Positions 10,798-22,141 of a stretch of 64,000 nucleotides of DNA are shown here, one piece after another. The notes beneath the pieces were generated by a model. It was given only the letters and a program-made list of their open reading frames with translations. It ran no database searches and was not told the DNA's origin. Numbering within the stretch: position 1 is the stretch's first letter; every line of letters begins with the position of its first letter. The DNA is taken from NCBI GenBank assembly GCA_003952965.2, contig CM025850.1, forward strand, positions 36,122,047 through 36,186,046. Reading direction: 5' to 3'. The translations under genes and the position numbers were made by a program. This stretch comes from Morella rubra. Lineage: Eukaryota; Streptophyta; Magnoliopsida; Fagales; Myricaceae.

Positions 10798-11399
10798 ATA
10801 TAGCTGTTCGTCCTTCCTTTGTCGAAATGAGGATGGCTAGAGCTTGCTCACAGAAACCACATGACCTTTATTTTGTGCCTTGTGCCACAAAGCTTAGAGA
10901 GCGTCTGGAGTCAAATTCAAGAAACTAGAGGGGGTAATTTGTTTGACATAACGTTCAACAATAGGATAATAGAAATTCCACAGCTGAAAATAGTTGATCG
11001 TATAGAGTCTTTCCTCCGCAATCTAATTGCATATGATCAATATAGGCCACCTCAGTTTGCCTTTGTCAACGATTATGTGGCTTTCATGCATTGTCTCATT
11101 AACTCTTCGAGGGATACTGAACTTCTATGTTAACTATTTGGTGATGATGACGTTATTTCGAACATGTTTAATTAAAAGGATTGGTGACAATGCCATAGTA
11201 CCTGAAATCTACTGCGTGAAAGTCTGGGAAAATATGAAAAAGCATCGTAGCAAACGTCCATACAAGTGACTGGCAAAACTAAGGCACGATTATTTCAACA
11301 GTCCTTGGGCGTTGCTTTCATTTCTTGCAGCTGTCTTTTTGCTTCTACTTTCTATGGCGCAAACCATATTTTCCATTCCTTAATCTTTCACTTTGAACT

Positions 11400-11575
11400 G
11401 AGTCATAATAAGTATGTTATATGTTATCTTGTCTGTCTTCGTACGTGGTCCGTGGATCTATTTTATGTGACAGTTTTGAACTTTTTCCGAATGACATTAA
11501 CCTGTCCTTACCTTATTTATCGAATCTTGAATTAGAATATGTTCATAAATACATACCGGCAAGTTAGATTGTATG
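11400..11575. other. 3' flank of DUF247 copy B
   Basis: About 180 bp shared with 41602-41785. No coding signal; it ends at the target duplication of the next MITE. Confidence 0.6.
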
Positions 11576-11584
11576 TAATATTTA

Positions 11585-11907
11585 GCTTAATAGTTGTTAC
11601 GGTCCTTGCGGTATCAATTTTTGGCAAATTAGTCCTAGTGAGGTGGCGTAGTATTTGTTTTACTTTTATTTTTTTAATTCGAATTGGCGAGCTTTTTAAC
11701 TAACGTGGCAGTTGATTGGATAGGTGCAAGTGAGGTGGCATCTTTTTTGTATGTCCACTGACGCTGTGAATGGCTCTTCCCAGAGTGGGTTGTTGACAAA
11801 TGGACTAATATGTTTTAAAAATGGACCACATGGCCTTTTACATTCAAAGTGTTACCACATGAATTGATTTGCTAAAAGTTGACACCGATCATAACTGTAA
11901 TTAAGCC
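11585..11907. mobile_element. MULE-type MITE with 9-bp duplication
   Basis: Terminal inverted repeats start gcttaatagttgttac on the left and ggcttaattacagttat on the right (reversed). They are flanked by a perfect 9-bp duplication taatattta (11576-11584 and 11908-11916), which indicates a Mutator-type origin. The paralogous insertion is at 41795-42117, so it predates the block duplication. Confidence 0.75.
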
Positions 11908-11916
11908 TAATATTTA

Positions 11917-13023
11917 ATTGAAATGGGGATATCAAGTGCAGATTTATGTCTCGACCTTAGAACATTAATTTTGATATGTCCATGTTAAATCAGCATTCTT
12001 CCCACAAGCTTAAGGTATAAAAAAAGATAGTAATTAAATTAATTACTTTATGTTGCTAACATAGATAGTATAATTGGTGGTTGAAATTATTATTATATTG
12101 ACCATGTTATGATTCTTCCCCAATTTAGTTTTTTTTTTCTCAGTCTTTCCCAATTTAGTTAGTCCAACACGGAGAGCCCTAAATAAATCCAAAGAGTTAA
12201 TTCTTTAATATTTGTGCTAAGTAATTCTTTTTCTTTCCAAAGTGATATTTGGCATATAAAAAATTCTCATATTTTTTGTCCATGTTTGGCAACACAAATG
12301 TTTTTTACTTTTTAGAAAGATTTTTAAATTTTAAAAGTTTTGATTGACAAACAACAAACTGCAGACATCTTTTTATAAATTAAAAAAAAAATTATCAAAG
12401 CATCTAATTTTTATACTTTTTCAAAAACTCTAATAGAAAATAATATTTAACAAAACATCCTTCAAATTTTCTAACAACTTTTTCACAGATCCCATGAAAT
12501 TCAATAAAATCTAATGAGACCTAAGCAAGAGAGTAAAATCCATTGATCAATTCCTTGAGCAGCCAAGTCAATAAGCAACAAATATGGGTAGCAAAAAAAG
12601 AAGGAAGAAATAAGACTGGCAGGTTGGTAAGATGTTGGGCTCTGAAGCACCTTGGTGTAATATTTGGTTAACTTCGTTAATAATAATGAGAGAATACGTG
12701 TATTTAATTAGAATGAAATCGATCAGCTTTGAGGCATATTTTGATGCTAGTAAAATGTATTTTAGCCATGAAAGTTTCTTAATTCCCCTCAATCTTCAGA
12801 ATTTTGATGGCGGTGTTTGCGTGTCAAACATTTGACCTCATAAAGTAATTTTAAAAGAATCTCTTTTTAGATCAAATCATTTCTTCTTATCACAATAAAT
12901 ATAAAAAATTCACTCAAATTATTTATCCGTTCACTTTTTCACCAATTACTATGAACTAAAATTTTGAAACTCCCAAAACTTTTGATATGAACTCTCTAGG
13001 CAAGTGGATTAATAAAAAATAAA
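11917..13023. other. AT-rich spacer shared by the three block copies
   Basis: No gene recognised. The stretch recurs at 42127-43306 and 44410-45996 with small differences. Landmark phrases are 'agtccaacacggagag' and 'ctggcaggttggtaagatg'. Confidence 0.65.
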
Positions 13024-13479
13024 GGGTTAATAACACTTTGCACCTATGTAGTTTGGGGTTTTACACTTTACACCTGTTATTTTAATTTTGAGACATTTTC
13101 ACCCTTGTGATTTGAAGGTTTTAACACTTTACATCCCCGTCAATTTATCCGTTATTTCGAACGAAAAAGTCAATTACGCACAGAACACGTGACTGATTTT
13201 TTGGGCACAAAGTGTCTCAAAAATAAAAATAAAAAATGAGCTGCAAAATGTCAAACCCCTCAAACCACATGGGTATAAAGTGTAATTAAGCCTTTTTTAA
13301 TATTGAGAGCAAAATGAGCAAGTGAGCTACGTGTAGAACACGTGACTCACTTTTTCATTCGAAATACCGAATAATAGACAAATATAAGGTGCAAGTGGGT
13401 GAAATGTCTCAAAATTAAAAAAAATGAATACAAAGTGTGAAGACCCTTAAACCAGATAGGTATAAAGTGTAATTAACTC
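13024..13479. mobile_element. MULE-type MITE with perfect 9-bp duplication
   Basis: Left end gggttaataacactttgc and reversed right end gagttaattacactttat form inverted repeats of roughly 80 bp. The flanking 9-bp duplication is aaaaataaa (13015-13023 and 13480-13488). Two internal 'gaacacgtgact' boxes are also in inverted context. Paralogous copies of the same insertion lie at 43307-43764 and about 45997-46453. No coding capacity. Confidence 0.85.
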
Positions 13480-13488
13480 AAAAATAAA

Positions 13489-14258
13489 AGTTAATAATTT
13501 GGACGCAAAGAAAAAAATTGTCAGAAAGAATGTGGGAACAGAAGTCGGGCTTTTGTGACGATTGGGCCCAATCTGTATGTAGCACAGTGACCTGCTCAAG
13601 ATGTTGTGATCCTCTCGTCTAAAAACTGCTGGGAGATAATTTTGTTTTCCTACTTCTTTTTTTCAAATTCTACGATCACATTCCCCTTCATCTTTCTGTA
13701 ACATTTGGACGTTTGGTGGTTTTGATCCACCCTAACTGTTCCCCTTCATTTGTATTTTTTTTTTTCAGCGGTCATTTTCTCTTTAAATTCACTTTAGGTA
13801 CAGCACCTTTTGGTCGCCTGGCCCAAAGAGGCAAACGCGTTGAAATCCAATAACGTGGAACGTGCTCGACACAAGCCGCTGGGCCTAACTCAGCCCAGCC
13901 TTTGAATAAAGACATAATGATTAGTACGGAGCGTGCTCCTATGACAGAGACGGTGGCCTCCTTTTGAAATTAATGTATTAATTTGTGATTTTTGTGCGTG
14001 GCAGCAGATTTCTATTCAGACGATTCTGCATTTTTAGTCTACCCGATTTTTCATTTTGCTTCCCAAATATTGTCTGACGTATTTATATAGAATATGAATA
14101 TATATATATATATATATATTGTATTTTATGTCATCATATTTCGCTAAATTATTATAGGAATTCTACTATATACCAATAGAATATATACAACCTTATAGTA
14201 GGTAAAGACTCAAGGACAAGCATTAGTCACATTTGTGATTTAACTTCAAAAGGACTTG
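13489..14258. other. Spacer with an (AT)n run and a small palindromic segment
   Basis: It holds a G/C-richer stretch (13540-13960) shared with 43800-44260 and an (AT)11 run at 14098-14120. A piece around 14120-14165 matches the reverse complement of 47290-47350, so a small segment is inverted relative to block C. No gene seen. Confidence 0.55.
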
Positions 14259-15502
14259 TCAATGTTGCTCTTGAAGCTTTTTGGATCCTTATAAAGCCAA
14301 GTTCAACCTAATAAGATCGCAATATGGGACTTGGCCCTTATAGAATTCATCTCTCATGTTGGCTTTTGTTCACAATCGATACTTTGATGATTTCAATAAA
14401 TGAATTAAGTTTACAAAATGGACATCTTCAAAGCCGAAGTCATTTTTCTTCAAAGACAAATTCATTTTTATCAAGAGCCAAAGACAAGAAGATTGAAGAT
14501 CAAGAAGATGCAAGAATTCAAAAGTGAAGATTCTAGACCATAGGGTATAATCTTGTAACTCTTAGTTTCACTTTTAACAAGGATTTGAATCACACACTTG
14601 CATATCTTTCAAAACGTGCATAAATCATTTTACCTTTTGCTTGGAAGATTAAAATGTTTTTTAATGGTTTCAAAACACCCCAATCAACTCACAAACCTTT
14701 TATATACTTTTGGAAAGTTAGTCTTTAAAATTGAGTGTTTTAAGTTGGTCAAAATCATGGTTTTAAATGAACCGGATCATGTGCTTAAGTTGAGGAGGTC
14801 GATCGGCTGGTGAAGCGATCGACCGTGGTGTAGCGTTCGACCGGTCTATGTTTTGAAATAGATCCGTTGAGTTCTGACATTGTGACCGTTGGGTAACGGT
14901 AACCTGAAGCGGTCAACCGTACATGAAAAGGTCGACCGATACAACGGTAAAATTCCTAACGGCTAATTTTCTATGTGGCCTATATAAAGACCTTCCTATT
15001 GTCTCTAAAAAAGAGAGAATGACCACATATCATTTTACATAGTTTGAGAAATATCTTAAACCTTCTTGTTCCATATTTCTCATATCATTTACACAAATTA
15101 CACTTTCTTATTCTTGTCATTGTGTGAATCAAAAGGGATAGAGCTTTCCATTTTCATATTCACTCTTTGAGAGAGTTTATTATTGTATCTTCCTATCCAA
15201 AAGAGGTGATTCTTTTAGTGAGGTTGTTCACTAAAGAAGAAGCTTAGAGAGGGTATATCTTAAGCTTAGTTGGGTTGTGAGTGATGAGTCCGAAAATCAC
15301 TTGGGTTTTGAGTGTTGAGAAAAGCACTTGTAAGGTTCTCTAGCACCCAGAAGCTAGAGTGTACACTATTTGAAAAATAGTGAAAAAACCTCAAGGCTCG
15401 GTAAAGGAGCTTGAGGGGTAGATGTAGGCGGGTTTGCCGAACCACCTAAAAAATCTCGTGTTTGCTTCTCTAACTCTACTCTTTACATTTACATCTACAG
15501 AT
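14259..15502 (+). mobile_element. LTR-like sequence, probably a solo or truncated Copia-type LTR
   Basis: A TATA-like tatataaagacc lies at 14990, with an S/T-rich transcribed-leader look after it. The phrase 'gtaggcgggtttgccgaacc', typical of Copia LTR R/U5 regions in plants, is near 15425, and the sequence ends ctctttacatttacatctaca at 15502. Repeated 'gatcgacc' and 'gtcgaccg' motifs lie at 14800-14940. No gag/pol follows and no target duplication was found; the left border is a guess. Confidence 0.4.
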
Positions 15503-15539
15503 TTAACAATTGAAAAATGAGAGTGGAGGTATTTGGGAG

Positions 15540-16099
<560 letters not shown>

Positions 16100-16110
16100 T
16101 AGGGTGCCGA

Positions 16111-16158
16111 GGCAGGTTAGCTAGGTAAAAAAAAAAAAAAACCCTGTGTAGTTCCGCC
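16111..16158. mobile_element. Scrap of a Tip100-type terminus in the esterase relic
   Basis: After 'ggtgccgagg', the intact paralogue continues with coding sequence. Here there is an A-run, then tgtagttccgcccctg, which read backwards is caggggcggaactaca, a Tip100-like TIR. Exon sequence resumes immediately with ccctcatg. The left TIR is gone and about 90 bp of exon is missing, consistent with a deletion that started at the element. Confidence 0.5.
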
Positions 16159-16377
16159 CCTGCCCTCATGTCCCACTCCCAGAGTACATTGAGAATATGA
16201 GGAAGATTGCTCTGCATCTAAAGGTATATATCCTTCAGGCTTCAGGGCTGGTGAAATATTTTTTGCCATTTTTGAGCAGTATGAATACTTTATCTATTTT
16301 CCTATGCCTTCGAACAAACATGATTTCCCTTCCCTGACTCTGTATGCGAAATCATTCCGGTTGGCAGAGTCTATCGG

Positions 16378-17240
16378 CAGCGGCGGAGTTACGATTTTTT
16401 CTGGGGCAGGTTAATTAAATAATATTATTAAAATAAAATTCAAATATTATAGACATAAAAAATTTACAACAGTATTTTGTTATAAGTTAACTTGATTTAG
16501 AATTAAAAACAGGTACACAAAAATTTATCTTATTTACTTGATTATAGATATACTCAAAAAAAGTAACAAAAATATACTAATTTTCTATTACAAAGTAACT
16601 TGACGACTCTTTAAAGAGTTAAAATCATTTATTAATATTTATGTACTAACAGTTACAGTAATTTTTTTCTCAATATAGATAATTACAAAATTTACAAGAA
16701 ATTTATCTTTGATATTGTTATAAAGTGTTATTTTAATGATTTTTAAAACTGAAAAAACTCGCTGGGTAGAATTTGCGAGCTGTGAGATAGAAGCAACACA
16801 ACAGAGAATTCGAAGGTGCCATTGGCGTGTGTGAGAAGCAATGTATTATGTACGTGTCATAAATTGTGTGGAGGAAAGAATTTCAGGGGAAAAGAGAAAA
16901 GTAGCGTTTTGTCTTTTGTTTTTTTTTTTTCTCAGCCCGTTTGTCACTTCAAAAAGTAGCGTTTTGTGTCAAAAAGTAGCGTTTTGTCGCTTCAAGCAAT
17001 TTAGCCCTTTTACTCTTCACGTGTTCAGCCCTTTTGGATTTCATCTATGACGTGTCGATTTTAGTAATTTTTTAAATGTTGTGAACTTTTAATTTAAAAC
17101 GATCAAATAGAAATTTAAAATTTTGAAAGGATCAATTATAAATTTTTTCAGTCAAGCCTCTAAATATATATACTAAAAAAAAAATTTCACAAAACTTTTG
17201 GAGGGGCCACGGCCCCCCCTGGCCCCTCCCTCCGCTCGTG
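16378..17240. mobile_element. hAT-Tip100-type non-autonomous element in esterase exon
   Basis: Starts cagcggcggagttacg and ends cccctccctccgctcgtg. The flanking 8-bp duplication is tctatcgg (16370-16377) and tctgtcgg (17241-17248), with one mismatch. The uninterrupted site is at 49345-49360 (agtctgtcggagaac). The interior is AT-rich without a transposase, and an 18-bp phrase 'aaaagtagcgttttgt' is repeated at 16895-16990. Confidence 0.88.
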
Positions 17241-17334
17241 TCTGTCGGAACACGCATTCTCTTTCTTGGTACTCCTCCTGTCAACGAAGAACAGATTCGT
17301 GAAAAATTAAGGTGCTTTCAGATACTGAAGACTT

Positions 17335-17395
17335 CTTCATTAAGTTGCTTGGTTCTAATATTTTTCATTAAGTTGCTTGGTTCTAATATTTTTCT
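17335..17395 (+). repeat. 29-bp tandem duplication
   Basis: 'cattaagttgcttggttc' plus 'taatatttttc' occurs twice in succession. The 49-kb copy has the phrase once. It lies in the intron remnant of the esterase relic. Confidence 0.8.
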
Positions 17396-17399
17396 TGAA

Positions 17400-18119
17400 A
17401 CCAAAATGGGGGGAATAGAGAAAAGGTGACAGGTCCTGGAATTCCCCAAAATGAAAGATACAAATAAATAGGGCCTGGGAAGCTGGAAACCACAAGGACA
17501 TCTTCCTTTCTTTTCTAATTTTTGTATCGTCAAAGAAGCGTTTCTTCTAATAAGTTTTCAACTCCTCTCTAAATAAAATGTCAAAAAACTCGGCGCAATC
17601 AGATAATGACCAAAGAAAGGAAAAGGAACAAACGTAAAATGGATGCTCATACAACTTGTGCTCGCTATATTACAAGGGTGTAGCTCCCAAAACCCTGCTC
17701 CTGCATGTGAGAGGATATCTCACTTGCATGCCTAAACCAATTTATAAGACAAGTCAAACACTGGAATGATGCATACAAAAGGCGAAAACACGCGCAAAGC
17801 GCCATCAGCAGCAGCACTCACTGCAGAAATGAATCAACTCAGGACGATATCTGCCAACTTCTCTGACCTTTCAAAATAGAACTAATCCGTTGCAAAAATC
17901 ATCCCAAAAGAGAAAATAAACCTGAGAATTCTGATGCCAGCAGGTGGTGTGTGCTCTTCTAGGCACAGTGTAACTTAACTAGGAAGTTGGAACCTGCCAC
18001 TAAGTTTTTTTCCTCTCCATCCCTGAAATTTTGAAGGAAACACCATAAGACCCCTCAGATTCAGGCATGAAACATGCTTCCAGAAAGTAAAAACAAAAAT
18101 TTCACAGCAGGAAGCTTAC
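17400..18119. other. 3' flank shared with 50665-51560
   Basis: Non-coding sequence conserved between X1 and X2. By position it is probably the 3' region of the minus-strand LMBR1-type gene. The X2 version is riddled with small deletions. Confidence 0.5.
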
Positions 18120-18811
18120 AAAGGCAGCATAATACACAAATGTCAATCCTGCAAGAGCCACAAATGCAATTTGAAACACATTGTACCTGCAAAACAAAAA
18201 TCAATATTCACATAAAACAGTAAAATGCATGCCAAATCAGAATTAATCAGTGCATAAAGACCACATAACTACAATTGTACATAATTGAGCATAGTTGCAA
18301 GCAGAACCACAAATGCAATTGACATGAAACACATTGTACCTGCAAAACAAAAATCAATATTCAAAGCATACCAAGAATAGGGTTGAACTCGATCGCTCCA
18401 AAGAAAATCATCAGACCAGCTTTAAATAAGATTATTAACTTGAACATTTCCTGACTGTCTCCTACATTAGGAGTACTTCCTAGGTGTTGTACATTATATA
18501 TCCAAGATGAGAGGGGTCAAAGATGCTAACCTGATGGAGCAAAGGAGAATGAGAGCAACGTTGAATAGGAAAGAGTTCATAAGAGTGGCTCCCCACCTGT
18601 GAACAGATTATTGGAATACATGAGCAAACACTGAAGAGTGAAGTGTCAGAGCATTTGGTGACAAACGAATAGAATAAAAACCATCTACTACTGTCACAAA
18701 TCCAGTGAATCGTTATGAAAACTAATCTCAGACCAAGCATCATTGCCCCAGCAATCACTGCAAGCAGAAGGTAAAAGCAAAAGAAAGCAAAAGCGGCGGT
18801 ACCCAGAAGAC
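18120..18811 (-). pseudogene. LMBR1/LIMR-type membrane protein, C-terminal exons, copy 1
   Basis: Three minus-strand exons. The first, about 18700-18811, reads LLGTAAFAFF and then LLLAVIAGAMMLGLRLVF after correcting one missing base. The second, 18531-18596, reads WGATLMNSFLFNVALILLC. The third, 18120-18186, reads YNVFQIAFVALAGLTFVYYA. All have AG/GT borders, except that the 3' side of the first exon reads into ICDSSRW. Order and sequence match the C-terminal transmembrane region of plant LIMR (LMBR1-like, At5g01460 type) proteins. A one-base loss in the TTCTTTTGC region shifts the frame, and the same lesion is in the other copy. Part of the third exon is duplicated at 18287-18362. The N-terminal exons are absent. 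Confidence 0.75.
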
Positions 18812-18838
18812 CTGAGGAAGTAGCAGAGTATGATTATT

Positions 18839-20575
18839 CAGTTTGCCTGCTGTTTTTCTTCGGTGTTTGGTCAAGTATCATGTTCTTTTCACAACCTACC
18901 TTAATTTGTGTTTGGATTGTATGTAGGAATTGCTCATCCGAGAATTTTCATTTCACCAGCTCAATTCCGACTTACTCTAGCCAGGGACAGTTACTTTTGC
19001 AGAATTTTTGGTTCAGCACCGCTCATTGTTAGATGGCCGGCGATGCATTGAATTGGGCAGGTGCATGCGTCTATCACCTGGCATTGTCAGTATTAGATGC
19101 CGTACTAATTTATAGCAATCTTTTGCGTCCTCGTTTTCTACTCCTATTGATAGTGATCAATTCATGTTTGCCTCTTGATCTTGTTATAGGTAGTATTCGA
19201 CAGGACTCATGTCGTTTTCTACATGTCGTTGTGTTGCTCAGTTGCAACTGTATTACTGTCTATTTGTATATGAACTTGTTCGTCTACTAAATAGATGGAG
19301 AAGTAAGCGTAGCGAATACATGCATTATAATATTATTGGATAGTGGCTACTTTATTTGAGCTTCTTTCTTTTCTGGTACTTGTAATTTTCTTCCACTTAA
19401 ACTACCCTACATTTATTTAATTTATTTAACACATGGAATTTTATAAGTTCTGTTAAATTTGTTGTCTAAAGGTTTTAATGAATAGGTCTTACTGTGTTTT
19501 TCTTGTCTGCTTGTAGATGTGAAACAGACCCAAACTTGGTGAAGACTCTCTCGTTTCTTCTCAAATCTTACAAGCCCAAAGATAACAAAGCAGTTTCATT
19601 GATGGGGATTGACAAGAATGGTGGTATAGACCTAGCAAATAATATGGGTATATGTATTATAGAATGAAACAGATAATCTTTCTGATATTCTCTGTGCTTC
19701 TTTTGGGCAGAAGCAGGGTTCAGGTTGCCCTGGCAAGCCTTTCTAATGAGTTGGAGAAGGAGAATTGGCAAGGATGACGAATCTCTCTTCTTCACTCCTG
19801 TGAGAACGCTGGTCTTGTAGTGGAGCACGTTGGTTCCCGTGTATACTGCATCAAGCCGGGGCATGGTACTTGCTTTGGAAACTAAATAAAAGTTAATGGT
19901 AGAGGTGAAATGAGAAAGTGTAGACTATCTGATTCTCTAGAAGTTGCGTTCTATGAGTTTTGATGTCTTGTCGCGGAGCACAATTGTACAATCTTTCGAA
20001 GCTAAATGGGGGGTGCTAATCACCCATAAAAAAAGGGGGGGTGCCATGAAACTGATATTTGGTTGTAGCATGTGTGGGGTGGTCTAAGCTCCAAATGATG
20101 CTTAGGCCTAGTATTTTTACGCTCCCGTGTCAGTAGCGAAGTTATTCATTGAAGGACCAGTGAACGTTTCAAGTCTCAAAAGCAAAATATAAAAGTAATA
20201 CGGACGAAAAGAGAGACTCCGTTAGAAGATATTGGCACAGGAAAAACGGTAACTCTATTTGTATCTACTGATGATGCAGAGTCTGTGAGTTTTGTCAAGA
20301 TGAGCCCTTCAATCCCTTTCCTGTTCCTTTTTGGGGAATAGGGGATGGGATTTGTTCTCCATGATGCTAATACTGTTTTTCTCTTTTGGGGGAATAGTAT
20401 AAGAAACTGTCATTTCTCCTAAAAAAAGAAAAAACAGAAGGAAACACCAAAAGACCATTACATTGAAGGATAAACTCTCTGGATTCATTCAACAATATAC
20501 CACTCAGGGATAGAGTACGTTCTTTCAAAAAAAGCCAACAACTGTCACATATAATAGATCCCATGAGAGAACTTA
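18839..20575. other. Spacer without recognised genes
   Basis: Weak open stretches exist, for example an acceptor-like AG at 19516 followed by ETDPNLVKTLSFLLKSYK, which looks like an exon but which I do not recognise. A minus-strand reading at 19700-19864 (TGTNVLHYKTSVLTG) is also unplaced. Otherwise AT-rich. Confidence 0.4.
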
Positions 20576-21290
20576 TTATGACTTAGCGGTTAATGAAAGA
20601 CAAATGGAAAATATGGTCTGCATCAAAGTAAGTAGAAGCATAAAGAAAGCCGCAAGAAATGAAAGCAGAGCCCAAGGAGTGTTGAAAAAATCGTGCCTTA
20701 GTGTCGACAGCCACTTGTATCGACGTTTGCTGCAATGCTTGTTCACTTTTCCACATACTTCGGCATAATAGATTTGATGTAGCATGACGTTGGTGCCGAT
20801 CTTGTTAAACATGTTGGAAATAACGTCATCATCACCCAAATACTAACAATAATTCCGAGCCCACGTAAAAGTTGTGCATCCCTTGGAGAATTAATGAGAC
20901 AATCCATGAAGCTCAGATAATCACTGACAAAGGGAGACATAACGGGCTTGTATTGCTCATATGCAATCAAATTGCGTAGAAAAGATTCTGTATCGTCGTC
21001 TATTTTCAACGGTGGAATTTTCATTACCCCATTATTGAACTTGATGTCAAATAAGTCACCACTCACTGATTTCTTGAATTTGATTCCACCTAGGATAAGC
21101 TTTGTGGCACAAGGCACTGAATTGCCATATTTTGGGCTCTGTAAGGCTCTAGCTGTCAAATCCTTTTGGACAAAGGATGGACAGACAGCTGTATGTATCA
21201 GAGAAAGTAGATGGTGAATCTTTGAGATTTTTTTTAATTCTGACACATCACGCAGAGAAGATGGTCCTACGCCCTTGAAAAATTCATGCG

Positions 21291-21465
21291 CCAGAGAAAT
21301 AACTTCACTTTCCTCAGTAGAAATAACTTTACGTTGCTCAGTAGAAATAACTCCACGTTCCTTAGTAGAAATAATAACTTCACGCTCCTCTCATGCTCCT
21401 CAGTAGAAAAAATAATTTCACGTTCCTGAGTAGAAGTAACTTCATCTTCCTCAGTAACCTTGGTC
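21291..21465 (-). repeat. Coding minisatellite in DUF247 copy C (about 27-30 bp units)
   Basis: Five to six units built on 'cctcagtagaaataac' on the plus strand. In the restored reading direction the units give EREVIST-like peptides (STEQRKVI, STEESEVI), an acidic spacer in the variable middle of the protein. Copy E has a shorter version at 40805-40885. The frameshift of copy C lies inside this array, as expected for slippage. Confidence 0.75.
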
Positions 21466-21907
21466 ATCTCGAACAACTTGGTAAGCACAAAGAAGGGAAG
21501 CTGATTTTCAAGCAGCAGTAGATCACGCTTTAAGCCAGGGAGCATCCAACTCATTTGGAAGATTGGGTCAGAATCATTTCTAGAATTTTTGTTCGCATAC
21601 ATGCGAAACAGCTCCACGATGAAACACCCATCCATTAACATCATTTCAACGAACTCATCCACAGTTAGGCTAACTTCGTCCGCATAGCATCCCCGAGCTT
21701 TTTCTTCTAATTCTCTCAAAGCCATTATATGTCTTTTCACACTGCTTTCCTTTGTCCTTTGAAGCATTGATTTTAGATACCTCAGTTTGTGATATTCCAT
21801 AGGATTTAGACCATTCTTGCCGTGGTGGTAAGGACCAATAGCAAGTAACAAGGTTGATAAGCCTTTTCATGTACCTCACGTAACTCGGAATGCACTCTGA
21901 AAATGCA

Positions 21908-22033
21908 AGCCTCTGGATTAATTGGAGTCAATTTCTCAAGCTTTTCGTCAAGGGAAGAAATAAGATCAACTGCCTCTGAATTAATTGGAGACAATTTCTC
22001 AAGCTTTTCGTCAAGGGAAGAGATAAGATCAAC
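21908..22033 (-). repeat. 63-bp in-frame tandem duplication in DUF247 copy C
   Basis: Two units with a 63-bp period (21908 and 21971 on the plus strand) encode AVDLISSLDEKLEKL plus PIN twice in frame. The predicted peptide is amphipathic, with coiled-coil character. No other DUF247 copy here has it. Confidence 0.9.
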
Positions 22034-22141
22034 AGCACCAGACTGGTAATATTCAAAACAATTTGTCATTGACAATTTTATCACTAATACTAAAACTGTT
22101 AGTAACTGTTTAAAAAGAAATGAAGCTTTTTTCTTTTTCAT

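Larger units (their letters stand above)
9198..11384 (+). pseudogene. DUF247 membrane protein, copy B, broken by two insertions
   Basis: ATG at 9198 follows a tactatttctttag acceptor. The reading TSPGIRVDHISSLGHQK continues to VCIF, then stops (TAA 9294-9296). A hAT element interrupts at 9314-10029 and a LINE-like fragment at about 10424-10569. Recognisable pieces between them are KAFEPSMLTIGSYHHGKK, LRRINESSVEKYIM, MMLLDGCFIIELFRKYH, the LAKLFEM piece, VDRIESFLRNLIAYDQY, MHCLINSSRDTELL and the C-terminal transmembrane part (WALLSFLAAVFLLLL, in a shifted frame near 11300-11384). There are many stops and frameshifts. It is clearly non-coding and is the closest relative of copy E at 40272. Confidence 0.9.
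7511..14150. repeat. Segmental duplication block A (partner 39285-44399; part also 44400-47330)
   Basis: Almost continuous similarity to 39285-44399 in the same orientation, including the DUF247 pseudogene, its flanks, a MITE at 11585 and a MITE at 13024. Three insertions are specific to this copy: 7669-8556, 9314-10029 and about 10424-10569. At 13963 block A jumps and then resembles 47197-47330, as if about 300 bp had been deleted. Both copies share the same older MITEs, so those predate the duplication. Confidence 0.85.
16106..17311 (+). pseudogene. CPRD49-like esterase, copy 2, relic
   Basis: Remains of two exons: 16160-16222 (PHVPLPEYIENMRKIALHLK, with a GT donor) and 16368-17311, which is split by a hAT element. 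The second reads SLS before the insertion and RILFLGTPPVNEEQIREKL after it. The 5' two-thirds of the first exon (the GGND block) is replaced by about 45 bp of transposon-like sequence. The downstream exons with the DGVHLS catalytic block are deleted: 17400 joins sequence that in the other copy lies beyond the gene. Clearly inactive. Confidence 0.85.
20576..22141 (-). pseudogene. DUF247 membrane protein, copy C, with three frameshifts
   Basis: Reading runs from 22141 with an unusual N-terminal extension (FLFKQLLTVLVLVI, then two 21-residue repeats) into IFRVHSELREVHEKAYQP. A one-base change shifts the frame near 21850. The next segment carries AIGPYHHGKNGL, MALRELEEKARG, MMLMDGCFIVELFRMY and LLLLENQLPFFVLTKLF. 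A second shift lies in the acidic repeat near 21390, and the frame resumes with LRDVSELKKISKIHHLLSL and FLRNLIAYEQY. A third lies near 20835, after LRGLGIIV. The end is GDDDVISNMFNK and a transmembrane helix (WALLSFLAAFFMLLLT). All domains are present, so the gene may be only recently dead. Indels in an unpolished assembly would look the same. Confidence 0.85.
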
